The notes under the pieces are model-generated. The model searched no databases, was not told the origin of the DNA, and saw nothing but the letters and a program-made list of their open reading frames with translations. The translations under genes and the position numbers were made by a program. From assembly GCF_027942865.1 (NCBI RefSeq), contig NC_134509.1, positions 7,602,254-7,666,253 on the forward strand: 64,000 bases of DNA, given 5' to 3'. Below, piece by piece: positions 37,655 to 50,584 of the stretch. The stretch is from Odontesthes bonariensis (taxonomy: Eukaryota; Chordata; Actinopteri; Atheriniformes; Atherinopsidae). Position 1 is the stretch's first letter, and each line of letters begins with the position of its first letter.

Positions 37655-39150
37655 AAAATGTGATATTAATATAAAAGGCATACTGTAATGTAATATTATT
37701 AAAACACATCTAAAAAAAACAAAAAAAAACAAAACAAATGACCTGTATGCATAACTGAATTGACAACAGGTACATCACTGGAACCTATAATCAATTCAGA
37801 AGTACATCACTGTAAGCAAAATCGACAGACATTCTTTGAACCGTAGCTATCGCACGTCCGATGGTTTTCAGATATGTCAGTGAGTTCGCAGTGAAATCGG
37901 TAGTCTGGCTGCGATTAGTCCTGTAAGGATTTTCTCCAAAATATTTAACAAAATGCTAAACCAGCAGGATGTTATCAATTATTGTGTCGATGTGGAATGT
38001 TTTCAATCACAAATTGAAGCCGTTGCTGCTTGTGGCCATATCGATTTGCTCTTAAATTCAATGTACTGCACTTTATAAGAAGTTAACTGATATATAAAAT
38101 CTATTCATATTGGAAGTATTGTGTTCTCTCTTTACTTTTACTGCCTAACTTTTTCCATGTAACTCTATATTCTGCATTGTGACCAGTGAAATGGTACCTT
38201 TGCATTTTGATCATTAACATGATACGTAAACATAAACGAGCAGCAGAATGGTCAGTTGGTGAAAAGTATAAAAAAGTCAGAATTAGGACAAGAGGAGCAG
38301 GACAGCAAGTTTCCATCTGTTTTATCCCTTCATACATTAGTTCTGCATTGCGTATGTGCATTTAAATGTTAGGTGCGTCTGTGGTATTATTTTGATAATT
38401 AAACAGATGCTGTACTGTATTGTTCTTGACTTTTGAAATGTTGTTCTCAGTCAAAATTTACTCTTTACAGAAGGAGGCAAAAAACACTACTTATTTGAAT
38501 AAGCGGGTCTGGCAGCCATGGCAACAGAGGCTTCACTTATATTCTCTGCCCTCTATGTTTCAGTTCACTCTCTCCTTGATTTATTTCTACAGTTTGAATG
38601 CATAAATGTTGCAGTGATTTCACTGTCGGCGCAGATTTCTGTCAATAATGAGAACACATTGAGATGTTTCTGTGGAAAATTGTCACATTTATTGGGTTTC
38701 TTATCATGCAACTTTCTCTCGACTGAGAAACAGAGCTGGTCTTACTCGGTACAGCATGATGTGAATTGCAGACTTCTCATAAGAAACAAAAGGTCATTTT
38801 GCGAATACAATAACAAACTTCTGTGCACAATGAATCAGCAGCTTTGAGGAGAAGAGTTTTTTTTCCTCTGTGCAAGGTTAAGAGGGAGAGGTGGAAGAGG
38901 TGGGGAGGAAGTGGGAGGGGATGATGGCGATTCAGTGGAAAGGCAGGGAAAGGTGAAGCGGTTAGATGTGTAAAGGCAGAGGACAGAGGGCTCTATTTTG
39001 ACACATTTCAGAGACAGCTCTGGGGTTTTTGTGCATTATAACAGACAAGGAGTCAGGTGAGTTGGGAGGTGAAGGAGAACAGGGCCAGATGGGTGCAGCA
39101 ACAGTAGTGCAGGTGGGTAAAATGGGTGGGGTGAAGACATGGGAAGGTTT

Positions 39151-39503
39151 CTAGACAATTCCATATTTCGCCAGGTCGCCGAGCTCCATGTCCCCGAAGG
39201 CTTCCCATGGGCAAACCACTGTGATGTCTGTGCCAAGGCCCTCCATGCCGGGGATGTCGTCTCCGAATCTGAACCATAGATACGAGAAGCTTTGATTAAA
39301 AAACTGCGACACAGATGTGGCAGTTGTTGATTGAAGGAGGAAAGATTGCCCGAAAATGTTTACTTTGCGAGTGTGATCATAGAAATATCTCAGCCTTACC
39401 CCTTCTGGCCTGGTTTAGGTGCTTTGCTCTTGAAGGTGCGAGCGGTCCTCTGCTTGAACTTGGGAGGTGCCTTCTTGTCAGCGGGAGTTGCGACATCTGC
39501 CAT
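39151..39503 (-). CDS. pde6h: Cone PDE6 inhibitory gamma subunit, copy 3
   Basis: Mirror copy of copy 2 in the right arm: exons 39503-39400 and 39268-39151 with a 131-bp intron, and the same 73-residue protein. Splice sites, start and stop are intact. The likely polyadenylation signal is AATAAA on the - strand at 38,693-38,688. Transcription runs towards the centre of the repeat, tail to tail with copy 2. If the assembly is right, the fish has at least three intact pde6h genes in 10 kb. Confidence 0.87.
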
Positions 39504-40081
39504 TTTGCTGGGTTGCTGAAGGTTTAGAAGAAGCAAGAGCAAAATATATAAGTTCCCAATAAATTGCACTGTTTATAAACCCAGGCATTAAACTTATCTA
39601 TTTTGCCAGTTATTGAAAGGTTTGAGCATTCTCTCTCATGACTTGCACTTTCCAGTAAAGCTGCACTGTAACTTCTGTTCAATATATTTCTCAGCCTCTT
39701 GGAAACATTCACACCAGTCAGCAAGAGAGAAATGCACTAACCCTTGAAAATAAAATGCACAACCAGTTCTCTGAACATATCTGTGTTTGTTTAAATCCAA
39801 AGAACTCTGACAAACAATAGAGAGAGGAAGCTGACGAGTACCAACAAAAAGGTCAGCACACAGAACGACTCATAAAGCATCCAATCTGGGCTCCATTTCA
39901 GTTGGGATAATCAAGCAAATAAACTGTATTCTGTTCTATAAGGAAACAAATGAAAAGCAGAAAGAAATCTGATGCAATACGAAGTCCTTAGAAGCCCTTT
40001 AAACATCCCAGGACGATGCACATTATAAAAGCAGTTAAAGCTCCTCGTACAAGAGCTGACAAAATTGCAGTTTCATCTCAC

Positions 40082-40193
40082 CTTTTGTTCAGCGTTTATC
40101 TGAAGCTGTGTGTTGAGCCTGTTGGTTTCTCACTTGTGGTGCTCCTCTGTCGGTCCGAGGCTTCCTTTTAAACTCCTCCCCAGCTGCTAATCC
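40082..40193 (-). promoter_or_regulatory. pde6h: Promoter and noncoding first exon of pde6h copy 3
   Basis: Mirror of the copy 2 promoter: TAATCC at 40,188-40,193 (GGATTA on the - strand), the TTTAAAAGG TATA-like box, and a noncoding exon ending at 40,082 with donor AACAAAAG|GTGAGA. Confidence 0.6.
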
Positions 40194-41308
40194 ACTTAAT
40201 GTACATTCTGTCACTCTTTCATGTAACAGCTCTGCTCAGCCCTCCTTTGCAGCAGCTAAGCCACAAATAGGTGAGATAAAGGAAAGCTTGATGTAAACAC
40301 AAAATGCATTTCAAGCTGGACACACGTGTCAAACGTTCAAATTCAAGTGAAGTGGAGAGGTGTCATTTACTGGCAGCAGTGATTAAAATGAGATGATTAA
40401 AGAGAAGCTCAACAGCTTTGGGTTTTTAAAGCTTTATATACACGTGAAGAAATATGTGCACCAAATGTAAACTGTTCACCTTTGTAAGACATGAACGAGC
40501 AAACCCTTGAAACTGTGCCTGTTGATAAAGCTGACACACTCAAATCAGACAGTAAATTTACATTTGGTAATTAACTAAACAAAAATAAATTAAATTTAAA
40601 AAAAAACTGACTAGTCTCATGGGAAACAAAAGAATGTGCACCTCTACACATGTTGAAAACCATAAAATCAGGTGTTCCAGATTAGTTGCTAATAATTCCA
40701 ATTAGTTCTATTTATACCTCTGACATCTTTGCCCTGGTGTTCTCTTTGTAATTGAGGCTACTGAGGTGTGTGATGTCAACATAGTAAGATCAAAAGAGGT
40801 CCTAAGATAAAGGTTTAATTGTGAGTCTGGTAAGGAATTAAAAAATCTTTTTTAAAAAGTCCTTTAAAACTCAAATAAAACCTTCCACTGTAAAGAAAAT
40901 AATTGACACAAAGAACAAACCTTAAATGGCCAGTTTTTCAAAGATTGTGCTTACCTAGAGTATTCACCCTAAGGAGCAGAATTTTAGTTCTTGATATAAA
41001 TCTTGATAAAACCAATACGGCCTCAAGCAGCAAGGTAGGAGACCAAAGCAGATTGGAAGCATTTGAATCATAACACGGACCTATGTTTTCAGATGAAAAC
41101 ACATTTTTATTCTTATCTTCTTTCATGATGAGGCAGAACTGAGGTACCGAGGTAACTTAAAAGGGTAACAGCAGTAAACAGTTTAATTGGATTATATTAA
41201 TACAACGCTGCAAATGATCATAAATCAGACAGTTGTGCTTGTGTTGACATGAACTTTGGTGAAGTGTCATCAAACATTCGGCAAAAACAGCAAATGCTGG
41301 TTGGACAT

Positions 41309-41965
41309 TACAACCCAAAAAAGTTGCGATGTTGTGTAAAAATGTAAATAAAAACATAGTGAAAATTATTTGCAATTCACATAAGCCAATATTGTATTCA
41401 CAGTGTTAAAAATATTTGATGGCACCAACAGGTCGCAAGAGTTGGAACGGGGCAACGAAAGGCTGTAAAAGTAAAACAGCTGGAAACAGCTGGAGGAACT
41501 TGTTGCAACGAATCAGGTTAACTGGCAACATGATTGGATATTGAAAGAGCACCTTAGTGAGGTAGAGTCTCTCTGAGATAAAGTTGGGCAGAGGTTTAGG
41601 AATCTGCCAAAAAAATAAAAAATGCACCTGCAAATGATAGAGCAGTGACGTTCCTCAATGACTTTGAACATTTCATCATCTACAGTGCATAATATCATAA
41701 AAATATTCTGGGATCTGGAGACATCTCTGTGCGCAAGGGACGTGACCAGAAATCAATATTAGATACATGCGATCTTCAGGCACCTCATTAAAAACTGACA
41801 TGATTCTGTCATGAAAACTGAAAACATTTGGAGCTTCATGAAACAGACCCAGGACTGTTGAGTCACAAAATAGCAAAAGGTCTCACTTTCAACATTTGAT
41901 GTGTTTTGAGAGTAAAATATCAGTTTTTGATTGAATATCGTGATTTGTTTGTGCATTGCTTGGCA
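41309..41965 (+). pseudogene. Tc1/mariner remnant, heavily deleted
   Basis: Starts with the terminal phrase ACAACCCAAAAAAGTTGCGA, then GGGGCAACGAAAGGCTGTAA, CAGCTGGAGGAAC and GGTAGAGTCTCTC, in the order of the same Tc1 family as the copy at 21.3 kb. Most of the transposase region is gone and the rest is frameshifted. Confidence 0.75.
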
Positions 41966-44900
41966 TTGGACCCAAAGTTACATATAAATTGCATAACACA
42001 TTTGTAAAACACGTGTAATCAATATCAGAAAAAGTTCCCTCCATCGGTTGGTCTCTATATATCTGTCGATTTGACTGTTTTACATAGAAATGTTTAGTTG
42101 AGGAATTATTAAATCTTCCATGTGGCCAAACATGAAAAAATCTCAAAACCTTTGTTGACTATCGCTGATTTTTTCTTTTCTTTTTGTTTTTCTGCTTACA
42201 CACACAAAAGTACCATCAAAAAGAATACAGTGTTACTGCATTGAATGAGTCACAAAACAACGGTTGCATTTTGAGGTCAGAGTGGTCAGGGGATGGAGCT
42301 CAATTAACAACTGTGAAGCCGTGCAACCAAGTTTGATACAGGTCCTAAACACTTACGCATTAAAGACTTCACATATATTACAAACTATTCAGGTTAAGTT
42401 TAGGAAAACATCTTGGTTAGCATTAAAACAGGCACTGTCTTAATGTATGGCATTGAAATATCCTTTTCTTTAATATATCAGCTGCCATACCCCCATTTCA
42501 AATGAACCATGAGACCAGGCTCAGTGTCTACTGGCCTCACGGACTACACCGTTCTATTTCTGCCACTTTCAACACACATAATCTACAAAAGAAAAATAAT
42601 ACAATCCCATCGAAACAAGATTTAAGTAATAAAAACAGGCATCTAAACTAATATGTCAAACTTGCTATCGAACTTTTTTGTTTTTAATGTCGCAGAATAA
42701 TTGGAGATAATCCGTGCAGTTTAACCAGGAGGAAACCTGTTCCTGATGCTATGCTGCTATGCCACAAGACCATGTCATCAAATCCAAATAAAGTGTGCTT
42801 GCGGCCTCTGGGCAGCAATGTGCATTTGTGTCACTGCATCTGCTTAATGTTCAAACCTCTGAACAGCGAGGGCACAGACGAGACGTTTCCCACAATTTTG
42901 GCATTGAAATAACAAAGAATTTGCTGGAAAGTTTTGGCCGGTTCATTTACAGCAACCCGAGGCAGAGATGTGGAAGGTTGAGAGGGAAAAGTGGAGGATG
43001 TGTTACAGGGTCTGAGCAAGGGAGATGTTCAAACATGGGGCTATTTCAGCAAAGTGCTGTGACAAAAGCAAAGGGATAAAACTCTGCTGAGCACGGTGCA
43101 ATCAGCAGTGGTTTTTGTACAGTTTTTTTGTGACATTCATTATTTAAATTAAGCTATCTGAACAATTTACAAATTCCAGATCAATATGCCAATAATTCAC
43201 ATGAACATTTGCAGAATTCAGCTACTCTTAAGTGTATTTACAGATGGCCGGAGGAAAAATAACAACCACTGACTACTTTGTCTTCCCTGGAATAGGATTA
43301 GACTTTGCAAAATCACAGTTAGCACATTGCACTGTAATCATTCAGGATTAATTACTTTGTGCACCTTACTTTGTGTCCTAATTGACTTTACAATCATTAT
43401 TAACTCTGCAAGGATTCATTTCTAGCAGGCAAGATCCATTTGAAAATCCCAGGGCAACTTAATAACCTACATTTGTCCTAAAGCACAGACAAAGACCACA
43501 TGTATTCAGTGTAAATCGTCAGGCACCTGTAACGGGTAAGTGTACAGAAATCTTCTGCATTAAAGTCTGAGTCATCAGCCTGCTACTCAAACTGCTGCCT
43601 GCTGCTGCCACAAACTGTATTTCTTCACATAAATGTCAATTTTGTTTATAAAACGAGCAGTAGCTCCTGAAAAGCCTATAAGTAGGGAGTACTCCTCCTA
43701 TGAAATGACAACAAAATTGATGGACTAAGTATTTGTCTCTCAGTGTCACAATCAGAAATGTCCCTCTGTCCGAAGTCTGAATCAGAATCCAGTTTGAATG
43801 TTCCCATTTCTTCAACAATTCTGCCAGAATTCCAAACTGCAGGAACAATTATGCAGCTTTTCAGATTATGAAACACCTTGCTTTGCCTTGCATTTTCAGA
43901 TCATGCTGTTCCACCTCTTCCTGAGCTCTCGTCTTTTACCTGCGGTCACAGAGATGTCAGACCAGAAAGCAAAGTGACACCTCATGATGAGAAATTCCCT
44001 CTTCTACATCACAGAGTAGAGTAACACTCAGTACTCAGGTCATCACCATGAAGTTTGAGTGAGTATGTCTTATTAAGCTCCAAGTGTATAGATACAGATG
44101 TGTGACAACATGTGTTTTAAGATATCTGCAGCAGTTCAGTGTCATATAATAAAATCATCCACACACAGCAACATGAATGTACTCCTGGAATCACCCACAA
44201 AGTACAGTGTGTAGAAGAACAACCATTTATTCTTACGTGCAACATGAAGTGTGAATGTTTCTGTTTTTCATGTTTTATCTTATTTCACAGTGTATTCTTT
44301 TTTTATGGTATGCAGGTTTGTTATTCAGAAAACAAGAGTGAGCTCAGTGCAGAAGCTAGACTGGCCCGGGAAAATGATCAAAGTTTGATTTTTAACCTTG
44401 AACCAGGGTCTACGAAGAGCTTTACAATGTGTTTCTGATTCACACCCATACAGTGCTTCTTATTATATGTGTGCATTCTCAGATCAGCGGTGTCACCTTG
44501 TTTTGGCATGAAGCTGTGACTCCTCACTCTGAAGCTGGCTGAGCTGGCAGCTTACAGGCTGTAATTGGATTAGGACCTGTCCACATGGGTCAGGGCAGAT
44601 GGGCGTTGTGACTGCCAGTTTTGTGCTTTTTTATTTGATTCTGGTCTATTGCTTTTTACAAGTCAAGCTGTTGTTTTTTTTTACCATTCTTACAATGAAA
44701 ACTTTTTAACCATTAAAACTGGACGAAAACTTTTTTTTGTTTTAAAAGTTTTCATGCATACCAGTAAATAACTTATCCATGATTAAACATGCAATCAAAG
44801 TTTCACTTAATTTTCTTCTTTCAGCATTCACTGTTTAATTCCCTTCATGTAAAACATAGACATTTAAAATGATTTGTTCCTAGAACAGCATCAAATATTA

Positions 44901-46770
44901 CATATGAAAGATAATCAAATGTAGCATTTACCGTGCAACAGATGCTCCACATATGTTACTACAGGCTAAAACACAAGCTAAGACAAAAGCAAAAGGGACA
45001 AAATGAACAGGACACGGTGACTTGTTAAGTTTGCCCGTCCTTTACTTGCTTTAATGAATCAAAACGTCAACAGCTACTGAAAATGTTCACATTGTGTCAT
45101 GCTAATAAGCTTTATGTAGATGGAAGTGGTTACGTATTTCCTGTTAAATGTTAGCCAGTTAGGCTAACAGTTCTGCTTTGCATTACTGTAGCTGGATTTG
45201 AGTATGCTATCATTATTTTAGGAGTATTGTGTGAATTATTTTCAAGAGCCTTTAGCTGTACAAGATTAATTGTATCAATATGATTCACTGATACTCAAGC
45301 AGATGAACGAGCACTGAACCTGCAGGATAGCTTTCTCTTACACTCAAACTGTGAGACTTTTGACTTTTCCCCATAGATCTGTAGCATTCAGACTTAATAG
45401 CAATCTCCCCTGTCGTCGAATCTTTGTTTGAAACTGAGACCGATAATGATCTTTGAAGTTACAGAGCTAAAATGCTGTAGCCATCTATAGAACACCTGTG
45501 GTGCCATATTGAGCTGGCTGACACGTGACGTGGAAGAGAATGTCCACTTAGGCAATTACTGAGTCCTTATGGTTTATTTGAGTTTAATTTTTGTTTTGAA
45601 AACAATAGCAGACATTTCACAACATTAGCCGGCAGATAACCTGAGCAGGCACGATCAAAAGCAACCACAGCAAAGACACCCCTCAAAAAAAGTCAGACAG
45701 ATGTTCATTTAAATGACTTAGTAGATTTTATTTTCACCAACAGAGTAAGAAGAAGCTCGTCCATTCTGGGACCGTGACAAAGCCTAACAGGGTTAAAACT
45801 TATGTAACTGATGGTTGAAAAATAACCTGGCCATGGTCTTATTAGCAATAATCCATCAGCCTCAGGTTTACCTGGCTTACATCACTGATCTTTCTGCTAA
45901 ACTCTCCGTATGTATGTATGTCAATCCTTGGTGTGACGGGACTGCGTACGTATGTCTTAGGAGAACACGATTAGAGTAAGAAAACAAAAATACGTTACTC
46001 TTGCTTCTGTATCAATGTCCATGAAAGTTTACTGTACATAATGTTTATTTCTGCTCATCTGTACATTAAACATTTGAAACGAGAAAAAAATAAAAGATAA
46101 ATGTGAAAAAGATAAACAAATGATTTATAACATACATAGACGTACTTTAACAGTTCGTTCAAACTGTTTAATTGCCTGTGTAAAATGTGGTTAACATCAA
46201 CTGCATTTATGTTGTGTAGAGGCAAAGCTGCATGTCTGTTGTGCATCAAAAGAAGTCTTTCAGCATCAAATGTATATTTGAGAAATGGAAGATCATTGTG
46301 CAGCCAGTGTTCCTTAATTAGATTGTTTGCAAACTTTTTTTTAGACCTTTTTAATTAGCCGTGATCGTCATGAAATAATTAATTAAATAGTGAAATAATT
46401 CTATTTTTTTTTTTTACATAAAATGAATTGGTATTTTAATGAATTAATGACACATTTAAATAATTATTTAATGATTTATGTATCTAATTCCAGTTTAATT
46501 ATTAATTAATGACATATTTAAGTAATTATATAATGATGTATTTAATTTTTTTTTTTTTTTGGCACTTTTACTCCTCCACAGTATTCTGGTGATCATGTGA
46601 CCTGTTTTGCATTCGTGTTCTGCAAAGAAGTAACAACAGATTGAGGACAACAAGCTTTTGCCAAGCTCTGTGCTTACTTTGGTAATTATCTAGAATAAAA
46701 TGATCTTCTTGGTGTAGTGGTAATAATTTGGATCACACAAATTTATTTAATTTTCTTGAGTTTATCAAAT

Positions 46771-46813
46771 CACATTACACAACAAAACTGTTACAGTTTT
46801 GTTGTGTAATGTG
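46771..46813. repeat. Perfect 20-bp inverted repeat with 3-nt loop
   Basis: CACATTACACAACAAAACTG, then TTA, then its exact reverse complement. It could be a terminal pair left by an excised or collapsed MITE. Confidence 0.85.
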
Positions 46814-48454
46814 TTTATTTATGATCTATTTTAAAGCTAACTTGATGTGGGTCTTGTCTCATCATAAATCCCTGTAGGAAAACACTACGCCTGTAAAACA
46901 AAGCTGACTTTTTTTTAAATTCTTTTTGTGTGTACTGTAGCCATCACTTCAGCTTTGTTCCTTTGAAGCACCAGCTATATGAGCCACCGAGCCTCTAATT
47001 TCATCCTGAACTGGGTGCTCTGGGAGCCTGTTGAACATTTAACACAAGTCCACAATGGGGAAATGACTGATTTATTCCTGTCCTCCCTGCTCTTTCCAGC
47101 TTGCCTGGCATGCTTTGTGTCAGGAATGTTATAAAAAGAAGAATTTTTGTCGAAAGCGTATGTGTCAGTGCTCTCGTAACTTTAAGATGGTAAAATGCCA
47201 TTATTGCCTTGAAAGAAATACCACAGGAGACATTTATGCAGAGCTAAACACAAGTAAGATGGTTATATTAAACTCATGAGAAGGAATCACACATAAGGAA
47301 ATGTGGAATACTTAAATCAAAGAAACATGGATTTTCCCGCTTGGAGTCAGCAGAACATTTTATACCTCAAAAGTTATATCCCATCTTCAATTATTAAGAT
47401 TCCAAAACGTTAGATTCCACAAGTTAAGGTGTAATTTTCACAATATTTGCACAAAATATTTAAATATTCCATTTGAACAATGACAAAAAACATATCAATT
47501 GGACTTTATGAACGGGTTAGTCTACATGGTTTGGAGATTTAAAATAAAAATAAAAACCTGCTGAGGTTGTAATTCCCATTGATTGTGCATGAAATCTACT
47601 CTCAGTCTGATTTCCTCAGTTGTGATGTTTCAGGGCACGTTGTCATCACCAGGCTGACTCACATGCAAGGGTACTTACTCACATAGATGTATGTATGATG
47701 AACTGTTACACTGTTTGGTGCATGAGTAATTGTGTGTTGTTTCTCTAGTATTTTTGTGCAGTTCCTTCAGTAGTAACCTAAAGCGTTAACCTTGTGATGC
47801 ACCATTATGTTGTTTACATGACCTAGAATTGCTGGTAAATGTTCTTCATCTTTTTTTTTTTTTTTTATCTTTGGCTATGTAGTACTGAGCACTTCCCAAC
47901 GTGTGCATCCTGCATCAGCCCAGCCTCAGAACTCACAAAGGAACAAATACAGGAGTGGCTAAATTTGTCCTCAAATCCTTTTACTTATTGGTAAAGGTCA
48001 GAGTTCAGTGTTGTAATGTCAAACTGTCAAACCATGTCCAATATCATCAATATTTAAGCCAAACCATGTTTGTTTTTTTTATCCCCAACCCTAATTATGT
48101 ACGTATTAATATCTGACCAATTTTTTTTTTTTTTTTGTACATTTGCTACACTTTAACATAAGACTAAATGTAATCTTGATTCAGTTTTCAAATGAAACTT
48201 CTGGAATGTAATGTTTTTTGGAGCCTGGAAGATTGTGTAAAATTTTAATCATACGGGACAGTTTCAGATCATGCGATAGTTAGACATGGTTCAGCTCTAA
48301 ACAGCACACATATGTCACGATGTCAGAGCCCAGGATGTGCAGTCATTTCTTACATTGTTGAGCCTTTATTTTGGTCCTTATCATGTAAATGTGCGCTTTG
48401 GACCGAAGTAGCTGTTGCACATTCTGGAGACAGCATTGCTTGGACATTTATAAA

Positions 48455-48570
48455 ATCCATCCATCCATCCATTTTCTATACCCACTGAATCCGTCGGTCG
48501 GGTCGCGGGGGGGCTGGAGCCTATCCCAGCGGTCATCGGGCGAGAGGCAGGGCACACCCTGGACGGGTAA
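48455..48570 (+). repeat. Dispersed teleost repeat fragment
   Basis: Begins with (ATCC)n and reads through GGCTGGAGCCTATCCCAGC and GGGCACACCCTGGACGGG, a phrase found at thousands of loci in teleost genomes. It is only a fragment; no target duplication was found. Confidence 0.7.
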
Positions 48571-48669
48571 TTTATAAAATCATACCAAATAATTTTTTTT
48601 TTCATTTTGAATAAAATATTAGCAGACCTTAAAATGTTGCTGCTATTTACAGTCAGACACACACACACA

Positions 48670-48722
48670 CAAATATATATATATATATCTATCTATATAT
48701 ATATATAGATAGATATATATAT
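48670..48722. repeat. AT/ATCT microsatellite, self-complementary
   Basis: AT dinucleotides with CTATCT in the middle, mirrored by AGATAG, so the tract can fold on itself. Confidence 0.85.
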
Positions 48723-50584
48723 TTCTACATATTATGGTGTTAATGAAAAGAATAACTGCGATATGCTTTCAGTACCTGACAGTGTTTCAAACTAATCGGA
48801 CTTAGTACAATCATACACATATGTTAAACTGTGGGTCAAGTGTTTGTGAAGCTTTAATGTGGTGTGTGCCCTCCCCTGAGAACAGCTTCGTGCCCACACT
48901 GCAGGTGTCAAGGCAGCTTTGAAGTGTTGCCCTAATCTGCCGAATTAGTGTCTCTCTGCTGCCTGTTCAGCCTCATGGGAACACGCATCATACACTCCTG
49001 ACCTGTAAATAACAAAAGACTACATGGAGTCGCATGAAAACATGAATAAATGTTCATAGTGTTGTTCCTGCTTCCATACCTGTATAATCCTCTTGTGTTT
49101 TAGTTCTCTGAGTCTCTGTTCTGATTATTTAGGCAGTTCACATTCTGGTCTTTTGTCTTTGTACATCAAATGGACTGCCCCCTTTCTTTAGTGGTATTTA
49201 GTTTTTTCTTAAACTACAGCAGTTTACGAGTGGGCTTTCTCATCACTGCATTCACAAGCCTGCTTCTTACTTTTAGAAACACCCTTTAGAGTAACTCAAA
49301 GCAACACACAGCAAAAAATGGGATTTTATTGATACAAAAAAAAGGTAATGAATTTCAAGCAACACTATTTTGTCCTGTCTTGTATTTTTTTGTTCCTTTG
49401 GTCGCTTTTTATGTGCAGCGTGAATGCCGTTTTAACAGTGTTGTTGAGTCAAATATCCGACCTCCCATAAATTGTTAACTGAATTATTTATATAGTTTTG
49501 TTTGACAATTGCTTTGGTGCTTTTATGAATAAATCTGCATTTCAGAAGATTTTTTTGTAGTTGTGGGAGCTGCTCTACGTTTGTGGGCTTTTTCCTGTTT
49601 CTCCGTTTGATCTATTGGCGATAAAAAAATATTAAAAAAAACATATTTACACCAGAGAGGGTTTGATGACATCATTATAAGTTCTTCACAGCACATCCAC
49701 AGTCAAATCATACATTTTAAGACCTGACAATGACAAAGCATTACGGTCCATTTTAAAGATGACGAGCGTACGTTACTTTAAGATGTGGGGATGATGCGTA
49801 ACTGAGATAATTCTCAAGAAAGCCTGCTTTAAACTGATTTTAGTGCGAAGAAACATTATTCAGTTGAAAAAACACATTCTAGTGCACTAAGATTAACTTT
49901 TCAGGATGAAAACATAACAATAGAAATGATGTGCAACAGAAATCAATGGTTTCTTGTCATAAAACTGTAGCATGTATCCTTCACATCACTGTTAAGTGCA
50001 AAATTGGCTTTGACTGCGAGTTGATGGATAAATAGGATTTGTGTCCCTCATGTGGTGACAATACAAAAGTACAGCCCAGTTAATCTCTGGTCCTCCACAG
50101 GTCACACAAGCCTCTTCACAAGCTACTTGCAGCCAGCCAGCATGTGTGTAAATAATGAGTATCAACCTACCTGTTCTTCTCCCTACTGATTTATGTGACA
50201 CATTTCAAGACAAAGTTAAGACAATTCTTCTAAAGAGATGTCCAGACACAAGAAAAAGTGTGTGATGCTGCACAAAAGATAGACAGGACTAAATTTCTCA
50301 GTTTACCATAGAGGTGACAAACACAGGCGTGTCCCCTGTGGCACATTGACACGTAGTCCAACGTCCCTGCACCCCTAACTTATCAAGAGCACCTGGCTTG
50401 TTCCCACAAGGCTTCCAATCACAACCCACAGAAGTTGCAGCAGCGCCAGCCGGCTGCCATGTGGCGGCCATCAGAGATAGAGCCAAGGTGACAAGCGTCT
50501 TTGTTAAAGGTCAAAAAGCCACAGAGTCTCCTGGGCTTTCCTCGGTTTGTCATCTGTTTCTTTCTCCGTGTGAGTTAAAACAAC

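Larger units (their letters stand above)
37655..40866 (-). repeat. Right arm of the pde6h inverted repeat (3.2 kb)
   Basis: Reverse complement of the left arm, ending at AAGTCCTTT near 40,866, opposite AAAGGACTT at 33,945. Scattered single-base differences, the 9-bp length change near 38,610 and the missing 222 bp show that the arms have diverged somewhat. Confidence 0.95.
41966..50480. other. Gene-free interval between pde6h copy 3 and erp27
   Basis: No exon with a recognisable protein signature on either strand; short reading frames here lack splice context or homology that I know. In human, ARHGDIB lies between PDE6H and ERP27, but I saw no RhoGDI-like coding sequence. The interval is AT-rich and includes T runs at 46,546, 47,850 and 48,121, a perfect hairpin at 46,771, a dispersed repeat at 48,455 and an AT microsatellite at 48,670. 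Confidence 0.5.

Noticed and set aside
36440-38361. Paired 86-residue reading frames in the two arms
   Set aside because: They are the same noncoding sequence mirrored by the inverted repeat. They have no known domain and sit downstream of the pde6h polyadenylation signals.
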